Assembly (NCBI GenBank): GCA_963383645.1
Contig: OY726557.1
Coordinates: forward strand, 155,497,201 to 155,561,200
Length of the DNA: 64,000 nt
From: Muscardinus avellanarius
Taxonomy: Eukaryota > Chordata > Mammalia > Rodentia > Gliridae
Direction of reading: 5' to 3'
This document shows positions 57,239-64,000 of the stretch, piece by piece. The notes beneath the pieces were generated by a model. That model saw only the letters and a list, made by a program, of their open reading frames with translations, was not told where the DNA came from and made no database searches. Each line of letters begins with the position of its first letter. The first letter of the stretch is position 1. A program made the translations under genes and the position numbers.

Positions 57239-57972
57239 AGCTTTTCTCTCTATTGCTTAGAATTTATTAAATGTATTTATGTATTTACTTAAAAATATTT
57301 ACATGTTTTATTTTTATGCTATTAAAAAGGTAAAATTTAGTGATAAGTATATTTTATGTAGAAAAAATAAATGAGTAGAAAATATAACTTTAAGGTAATA
57401 GCCTGATGTTAAAGTTTCTTATGCATTTACTCCCCAAACTAGTTGTCTTTCCCAGGTTTCTGAGAAATCTATGAATCCTAAATGTAGTTAAACAACAACA
57501 ACAACAAAAACATAATTGTGCTCTTCAACATTAACAAGAAAGATGATATTTTGAGACACCTATAATTAAGGGTACATTTCAGTGTATCTATTGATCAGAT
57601 AACAAAGACAATGATCATCCTGAGGATTTTGAGAATGACCAGACACCTTCATAAATTGCCTTATGACTACCTACTAGACTGAGATCATGCTCACACGCCT
57701 CCTGCCCATCCTTCATGAAAGCCACCTATATGTGATGAGCCTGCAGCCTCAAAGAAGCCTCTCTCAATTATGATGTGACCAATATTCTCCATTGAATGCA
57801 GATTTCTTAATTTGCTGTATAAATCTCTGTCTGTATCTCTAGTGCATGCTGAAATTCTTTTAAGTCACATAAGCCAAGAACCCTGCTTACACTTAGTCAA
57901 CCCTTCTCCTATGACATATTGATTGGAGTCATGTTTTAACAGGTTTAAAGTATAGCATTTAAAATTATAGTT
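57239..57972. other. No recognised feature
   Basis: Unassigned sequence of about 730 bp. Confidence 0.5.
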
Positions 57973-57973
57973 T

Positions 57974-58174
57974 TGCCAGGCTTGGTGGTACAGGCTTGAA
58001 ATCCTAGTACTTGGGAGGCTGAGACAGGAGGATTACAGGTTTGTGACCAGCTTCTACTTAATGAGGCCCTCCACAACTTAGTAACAGCTTGTTTCAAAAT
58101 AAAAAATAAAATAGAACTGGGAGTGTAATTCAGGGGGCGAATGGCCCTGGGTTCAATTTGGAGTACTGCAAATA
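57974..58174 (+). mobile_element. B1-dID SINE
   Basis: B1 half (gccaggcttggtggtacagg), linker, dID half (aactgggagtgtaattcagg, ggccctgggttcaatttgga). Flanks aaattatagtttt and aaattatggtttt form a TSD with one mismatch. Confidence 0.9.
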
Positions 58175-58559
58175 AATTATGGTTTTATACATTTTGGTTA
58201 TTTTTCTTAATATGCTTAATATCCTTGATCTTTATAAAATATTTTAGATATACTATGACTAAAGGTAATCTGGAGTTCCTGAGTTGATCCTCTCTTTATG
58301 CCTTATGTTGAAAATCAAATGGAACAGTACCAGAGAGTGGTTTATGAGACTATAAAAACAACATTACTGACTACCTGAAAATTTATTCAGTATATGCTAT
58401 AATAAATCCTGAATTTGATTCAGATAGTTTTCTCAGGGCAAAATAAATGAAAAGAATAAATGTGTGGTCAAAGGAAACTCTGAGAGAATATGATTTTTGA
58501 TAGGTCAACTTGAAAAGCAGTCCCTCAGAGCTATTCTCTATTAAAAACAGACACAAGAA

Positions 58560-58769
58560 GCCAGACATGGTGGCACATGCTTATAATTTCAGCATTCAGG
58601 AGGCTGAGACTGGAGGATTGCCATTCATAGACAGCCTCAGCTACTTAGTGAGACCCGCTGCAACTCAGTGAGACCCTGTTTCAAAATAAAAAATAAAAAA
58701 ATAGGGCAGGGGTATAGCTCGGAGTTCAAATGCCTCTGATTCTATCCTCAGACACACAAAGCAAAAACA
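58560..58769 (+). mobile_element. B1-dID SINE with TSD
   Basis: B1 half (gccagacatggtggcacatg), linker, dID half (ggcaggggtatagctcggag). TSD agacacaagaa at 58549-58559 and 58770-58780. The 385 bp upstream (58175-58559) hold nothing recognised. Confidence 0.92.
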
Positions 58770-59363
58770 AGACACAAGAAAAATTACTGAAAAATACTAG
58801 AAAATATTTTACAGTTTTATAAATATATAGATAAATCAAACCACAACTGCAATGGAGAAAACAAAGGTATTGAAATAAATGTCTGATTTCTTTATGCTTG
58901 CCACTCTGACTGGGGTTAGATGGAATCTCAGTGTAGTTTTGATTTGCATCTCCCTGATGGCCAGTGATGAAGATCATCTTTTCATGTATCTATTGGCCCT
59001 TTGTATCTCTTCTTTTGTGAAGTGTCTATTGTCTATTTAGTTCATTTGCCCATTTCTTGATTGGGTTGTTTGTTTTGCTAGTGTAGAGTCTTTTGAGCTC
59101 TTTGTATATTCTGGATATTAGCCCCCTATCAGAATGGTGGCTGGTAAAGATCCTTTCCCATTCTGTAGGCTTCCTCTTTAGGTTATTGATAGTTTACTTT
59201 GATGAGAAGAAACTTTTTAGTTTGATGCTATCCCACTTGTTTATTCTTGCTTTAATTTCCTGAGATTTCGAGGTTTTGTTGAGAAAGTTACTGCCTGTGC
59301 CAATATGTTGTAGTGTTGAACCTATGCTCTCCTCTACTAACTTCACAGTCTCAGGTCTAATTT

Positions 59364-59774
59364 CTAAGTCTTTAATCCATCTTGAGTTGATTCCTGTGAG
59401 ATATAGGGGTTTAGATTCATCTTTTTACAAATGGTTAGCCAGTTCTCCCAGCACCACTTGTTGAAAAGGCTGTCTTTTCTCCAGCGTATGTGTTTGTCCC
59501 CTTTGTCAAAGATTAATTGACTAAAGATGTGTGGGTTTGTTTCTGTATCTTTTATTCTAATCCACTGGTCAGTATATCTGTTATTGTGCCAGTACCATGC
59601 TGTTTTTACTACTATTGCTCTATAGTATAGCTTAAAGTCTGGGATTCTAATGTCTCCTGCATGTTTCTTATTGTTGAGAATTGCTTTGGCTATTCTGGGT
59701 CTTTTCTTTCTCCATATAAAGTTCATTATTGATTTTTCTAGGTCTCTGAAGAATGTTGCTGGTATTTTAATGGG
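59364..59774 (-). pseudogene. Inverted L1 ORF2 fragment
   Basis: Minus-strand peptide with [20 protein letters not shown] and a [14 protein letters not shown] motif, typical of the ORF2 region just after the RT. An apparent open frame beginning at 59831 fuses this with the complement of the forward part across the inversion joint and is not a real protein. Confidence 0.85.
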
Positions 59775-59856
59775 ATGCTGGTGAGGATGTGGGGAAAGAG
59801 GAACTCTTTTACACTGTTGGTGGGAATGCAAAGGAGTTCAACCACTATGGAGATCT

Positions 59857-60216
59857 GTGTGGAGATTCCTAAGAAAGGTGGGAATAGATCCACCATATGA
59901 TCCAGCTATACCACTCCTGGGTATCTTTCCAAAGGGGTTGAATTCAGAAAAATACAGCAACATATGCATACCTATGTTCATAGCAGCACAATTTGTAATA
60001 GCCAAAATATGGAACCAACCCAGATCTCCATCAACAGATGAATGGATAGCAAAACTTTGGGAAATACACACAATGGAATTCTATTCAGCCATAAAGAAGA
60101 ACAAAATTATATCATTTGCAAGAAGATGGAAAGCCCTGGAGAACATTATGTTAAGTGAGATCAGCCAAGCACAGAAGGAGAAGGTACATATATTTCCTCT
60201 AATATGCCCAAACTAG
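59857..60216 (+). pseudogene. L1 ORF2 C-terminal end
   Basis: Forward frame with VGIDPPYDPAIPLLGIFPKG and WNQPRSPSTDEWIAKLWE, ending AQKEKVHIFPLICPN then stop, the standard C-terminus of L1 ORF2. Intact as a frame over about 120 codons, indicating modest age, but without the RT. Confidence 0.88.
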
Positions 60217-60530
60217 GAAACACAGAGGATACCAGTGGGACTCCAGATAATGGAGGGGAAATATCAGTAATGTTTGAATGGAAAGATAGGAGAGGAGGAA
60301 GGCTGATCTTGATTAATGAGGGTCTACATCTGAACATGTGTAAAATTATGAATATGACCTTGTTAACCTGGACAACCATTGGTGGGAGGGGGAAAGGGAA
60401 AATGGGTGCGGGGGAAGAGGGCACCAAATATAGTTTAAATGTATACTATTTATGTCCAATAAAAAATTGTTAAAAGAAAAAAAATAAATTGGGTGGAAAA
60501 ATTAAAAAAAAGAAATAAATGTCTAATTTC

Positions 60531-61055
60531 ATTGAATAACAGATACTTGACTAATTCAAGATATCAACAAGAATGTGAAAACAGTGGGTTATAAAGTCAC
60601 CCCATGATGTGTCAGAGCTTAGTATTTGTAAAAGATGCAGTTCACTGAATTGTTAGCTTAATTATATGAACTGCTATTACTATTAAAACTTGATTTTTAA
60701 AACTTTGATTTATTTATTGCAAAACCACCCACAGCTTAAAGTATACTAATTATAGTTATAATTTAAAATCACTGTATACTGAAACCAACTCTAGAACTAA
60801 AGTATAAAACAGATCTAAATTTTTGGAAAAAATTATTATGACATTTGCTCCAAACTTCTTTTGGGGGTTGGGGGAGCCCTTATTTCTTTCATGTAGATCC
60901 ATTCTCATTGTTTCCATGTTTCTGGCAATGCCATAGTTGGTTTCATAAATATGTTAACTTAGGTAATTATCTCAAACTAATCTGATCTAAATTATGTTGC
61001 TTAGCAGGAATGTACATGTGTAGTGGTCTGGCAGTAGGTTTAAAAACTATACATT
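60531..61055. other. No recognised feature
   Basis: AT-rich and unassigned. Confidence 0.5.
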
Positions 61056-61394
61056 ATTGGGCCAGGCCCGCTCCCAGGAAGGCCTGGTTCCAGGCTGGGG
61101 GCGGGCAGCCCGGTCTGCTCCCCAAAAGGCCCAGTGCCGGGTTGGAGGCCAAACCATGGGTAGTTAGGAACCCAGCACTGCTGTGCTGCGCTGAGCCATG
61201 ATGCGCTTAGAACAACAGATTGTACTCTTCCTGTTGAGGCTGTGGGACTCTGCTCTTGGAAGGGAGAAAAAATACATTGCTACCAAGTGCCTGATACCAT
61301 AACCTCTTCAAAACACACATACTGTCTTCTTTTATTCAAAAAAAGAAAAAAGAAAAAAAGAAAAAGAAAAAGAAAAGAAAAAACATTGGAGAGA

Positions 61395-61900
61395 GGTTAA
61401 GATGGCCGTGGTGGCAGCCAGGATTCTGGAGATGCAGACAAAACATATTCAACTGACCTGGAACTTTTGGAAAAATTCCTAGTGAAGGGGGTTGCTTCTT
61501 CCTTACATGCTTAAGAATCCTGGACATCATCTGTAAGGAGGGAGCTCAGTAGAGACCTAGGAGGAAGGCGGTGTTGGCAGCAGCAGCTGCGGTGGCTGTG
61601 GAGGCTTGTATTTGGGAGAGGCAGAGATCTGATCCAACCCACCCTGATCTTCTGAAAAAATTGCCCCAAAGTTGGAATGCTACTGTTGCACATGCTCAGG
61701 AATACTGGATGACATGCAGTGTGGGAAAAGAGTTTGGGAAAGAATTGAGATGGTGGAGGCAGCGGCAATGGCAGCAGCCAGTACTTAAGAGAGGCAGAGA
61801 TCTGATGCAACATACATGGATCTTTTGAAAAAATAACCCCAGAGGCAGAATGCTACCACCGTGCACACTTGGGAACTTGGGATGACATGCTGTGTGAAGA
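61395..61900 (+). repeat. Three degenerate monomers in composite copy 3
   Basis: Each monomer has an aagatgg/gagatgg-like start, a ga(t/g)gcaga anchor (61431, 61618, 61791), then a ctggaacttttgg/ctgatcttctg/tggatcttttg block, a cccc-aag or agaggcagaatgc block, and a cacatgct or gcacact block before gaa-ctgga. Anchor spacing is 187 and 173 bp. The same anchors in copy 1 are at 25955, 26145 and 26318, and in copy 2 at 48652, 48839 and 49013. Confidence 0.8.
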
Positions 61901-61904
61901 GGAA

Positions 61905-63245
61905 TCTCAGATCGAAGCCTGCAAAGGGGTGAGTCTGGTGCTGGGGACATCTAGGCCGGTATCAGAGCCTGCTGTGAGGCAAGGCCAATGCAGGGGCCTC
62001 TGAGGCCAGGATCGAAGCCTGCTGAGGAGTGAGGCCAGTGCTGGGGGCCAGCCTGGTTGGGATTGGGGCCCGCCATGAGGCAAGGCTGGATATGAGGCCT
62101 CCAAGGCTGGAATTTGAGCCTGCAGAGAGGTGAGGCTGATGCTGGGGCCACGGAGGCTGGGATCAGACCCTGCTGTGAGGCAAGGGTATTTCTGGGGCCT
62201 CTGAGGCTGGGACCAGAGCCTTCCAAGGTGTGAGGCAGGTGCTAAGTCCACCAAGGCCGGGATCGGAGCCTGCTGTGAGGCAAGGCCAGTGCTGGGGCCT
62301 CCAAGGCCAGTGCAGGGGCCTCCAAGGCCAGGATCGAAGCCTGCTGAAGAGTGAGGCCAGTGCTGGGGCCAGCCCGCTTGGGACTGGGGCCCGCCATGAG
62401 GCAAGGCTGGTGATGGGGCCTCCAAGGCTGGGATTTGAGCCTGCCGAGGGGTGAGGCTGATGCTGGGGCCACGGAGGCTGGGATTGGACCCTGCCGTGAG
62501 GCAAGAATATTTCTGGGGCCTCTGAGGCCAGGACTGGAGCCTTCCAAGGGGTAAGCCCGGTGCCAGGGCCAGCAAGGCTGAGATCGTAGCCTGCCAAGGG
62601 CTTAGGCCTTAGGCGGGTGCTGGAGCCAGCGAGGCCAGGATTGGAGCCTGCCGTGAGGCAAGGCCACAGCTGAGGCCTCTGAATCCTGGATTGGAGACTG
62701 CGAGGGGTTAGGCCTGTGCCATGACCAGTGAGGCCAGGATCAGACCCCGCTGTGAGGCAAGACCTGTGCGGGGGCCTCCGTGGGCCAGGATTGGAGCCTG
62801 CCAAGGGATTAGGCCAGTGCCGGGGCCAGCAAGGCCAGTATTGGAGCATGCCATGAGGCAAGGCCGGTGCGGGGCCTCTGAGGCTGGGATCAGAGCCTGC
62901 AGAGGGTTTAGGCTGGTACTGGAACCAGTGAGGCTGGGATCGGAGCCTGCTGTGAGGCAAGGCTGGTGCTGGGGCCTCTGAGGTCAGGATTGAAGCATGC
63001 TGAGGGGTGAGGCCGGTGCTGGGGCCAGTGAGGCTGGGATTGGAGCCTGCTGTGAGTCAAGGCTGGTGCTGGGGCCTCTGAGGCCGGGATCAAAGCCTGC
63101 AGAGGGAAAAGGCTGATGCCGGGGCCAGCAAGGCCAGGATCGGGGCCTGCCATGAGGCAAGGCCGGTGCTGGAGCCACTGAGGCTAGCATCAGAGTCTGC
63201 TGGGTGGCCAGGCCAGTGCCAGAGCCATCAAGACTGGGATCGGAA
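61905..63245 (+). repeat. VNTR of composite copy 3
   Basis: About 27 units of 50 bp with the same alternating types. Local duplications are visible, for example ggggcctccaaggccagtgc near 62296-62330, and two long similar blocks at about 61980-62230 and 62280-62530 show an array segment of roughly 300 bp duplicated within the VNTR. Confidence 0.93.
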
Positions 63246-63592
63246 CTTGCAATGCGGTATGCACAGAGAAATATCACAGAAAATAAAAAACCAGAAGCTG
63301 TCCATAATATGAAAAAACTAGGAAGAAATAGGTAATAGGAGGAGATCTAGTTGAAGAAAGGGCCCTATAGAGGAGCAATTAAGGTGACTAATCAGAGGGG
63401 ATGGGATTGGGGAGGATGGAATCTCTTTAAAACTCATGATATACGTAAACAAAATTAATCACCAATCAAGCATGGGATTGAGGGAGGGGGAGAGAATGGG
63501 ATGGGGATTGCATAAAAGCTAATTGGTTGATGTGTGCTTGTATAGCCTCACAAATCTTGTATTCCATTGTAATGTATGACTACAATGCACCA

Positions 63593-63638
<46 letters not shown>
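63593..63638 (+). repeat. (AT)n microsatellite at the end of composite copy 3
   Basis: An AT tract of about 45 bp directly after gcaccagt, where the other copies have caataaaa. It takes the place of the poly(A) tail. Confidence 0.95.
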
Positions 63639-63640
<2 letters not shown>

Positions 63641-63642
<2 letters not shown>

Positions 63643-64000
63643 TATCAACAAAAAGAACTTTGTGTAATGGAGGTCAAAGGGATTGGAATGACAATGCAGG
63701 AGAGAAGTAACTGCAATATCTAGTGTTCTCCATTTAGGAAAATTTTACTCTGTGCATATGGGCTAACAGATAACTATATACCTGTATGTGGCACAAAGAT
63801 TAATTCTGAAATCAAGACTTAATCCTCAATAGGGAAATCATATATTTATACAAATCATTTTCTTAATGCCCATGAACCATCTTCACATTTCTGTCTCCTT
63901 TCATCACCATCAGCTTCCTTTCCCACTAGGTTAATTGCATTTCTTTTAGCCAGTAGTGTCCATATTCCGTCAGTAGTCAGGTGGGCCTGTGTTAAAATAT
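63641..64000. other. No recognised feature
   Basis: The last 360 bp hold nothing I can assign. Confidence 0.5.

Larger units (their letters stand above)
58891..60511 (+). mobile_element. L1 insertion with 5' inversion (twin priming)
   Basis: 58891-59774 is L1 ORF2 in reverse orientation, and from about 59775 to 60475 the L1 runs forward from gctggtgaggatgtggggaa through the ORF2 end to a 3'UTR ending atgtccaataaaaaattgtt, plus an A-rich tail. In L1 coordinates the inverted part ends where the forward part begins. The TSD gaaataaatgtctgatttc (58872-58890) recurs at 60512-60530 with one mismatch. One insertion event therefore made the whole unit. Confidence 0.94.
61056..63640 (+). mobile_element. 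Composite VNTR retroelement, copy 3
   Basis: Modules: a GC-rich 5' block unlike that of copies 1 and 2 (61056-61280), a linker shared with copy 2 (from accaagtgcc at 61283), purine tract (61339-61385), three monomers (61395-61900), VNTR (61905-63245), spacer with a mutated CCAAT (ctaat) and TTTAAA (63246-63440), and L1-like 3'UTR to actacaatgcaccag, then an (AT)n tract of about 45 bp. The 5' and 3' limits are approximate. Only a weak possible TSD (tatacattatt and tatgtattatc) was seen. Confidence 0.8.

Noticed and set aside
59364..59831. A 155-codon minus-strand protein
   Set aside because: It joins the inverted ORF2 fragment to the complement of the forward L1 across the twin-priming joint.
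62163..62960. 265-codon minus-strand open frame
   Set aside because: Same VNTR artefact as in copy 1. Peptide repeats follow the DNA period and there is no start context or domain.
25799..63640. The three composites as a recent tandem segmental duplication
   Set aside because: Flanking sequences differ, and copies 1 and 2 have distinct TSDs; only the elements are shared.

Overview
This is nuclear DNA of a mammal, almost certainly a non-murid rodent. No intact protein-coding gene is visible. The base composition is AT-rich and the window is dense with retrotransposons. About forty insertions belong to one SINE type: a 7SL-like B1 monomer, an A-rich linker, and a diverged ID/tRNA-like right half (B1-dID architecture). 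This type is known from squirrels, dormice and some other non-murid rodents. A separate ID (tRNA-Ala-like) SINE and many LINE-1 (L1) fragments are also present. I cannot fix the genus from sequence alone.

Layout. 1-6.3 kb: SINEs, L1 3' ends, a possible MaLR-type LTR and a (CT)n tract. 6.37-10.11 kb: one L1 on the minus strand, flanked by a 16-bp target-site duplication (TSD), in which a 5'UTR is joined directly to the middle of ORF2. 10-20.4 kb: scattered SINEs, old L1 pieces and a possible LTR. 20.69-22.66 kb: a processed pseudogene of SNRPD1 (SmD1), later hit by four SINEs. 24.7-31.3 kb: an old plus-strand L1 split by nested insertions. 31.5-35.4 kb: SINEs with microsatellite tails. 35.4-42.1 kb: a degraded near-full-length plus-strand L1 followed by a second L1 3' half. 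42-48 kb and 50.6-58.5 kb: sparse SINEs in unrecognised sequence. 58.9-60.5 kb: a twin-primed L1.

The most unusual content is a composite element present three times in the same orientation (25799-27905, 48235-50640, about 61056-63640). Its parts are, in order: a GC-rich 5' block; an A/purine-rich tract; three degenerate monomers spaced about 187-190 and 173-174 bp; a GC-rich VNTR of roughly 1.1-1.35 kb made of alternating 50-bp units (100-bp dimer period); a spacer of about 200 bp with a CCAAT motif and a TTTAAA box at constant spacing; and an L1-type 3'UTR. Copies 1 and 2 have different flanking TSDs, so they are independent insertions. The layout resembles SVA/LAVA-type composite retrotransposons of primates but is built from other parts. 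An L1 derivative with a repetitive 5'UTR that has lost both ORFs is the main alternative. Nothing in the three copies encodes a protein; L1 machinery acting in trans is the inferred source of mobility.

For evolutionary history, the many exact TSDs allow insertions to be ordered, and several L1 copies show diagnostic retrotransposition by-products (5' inversion, a splice-like internal deletion, very short insertions).
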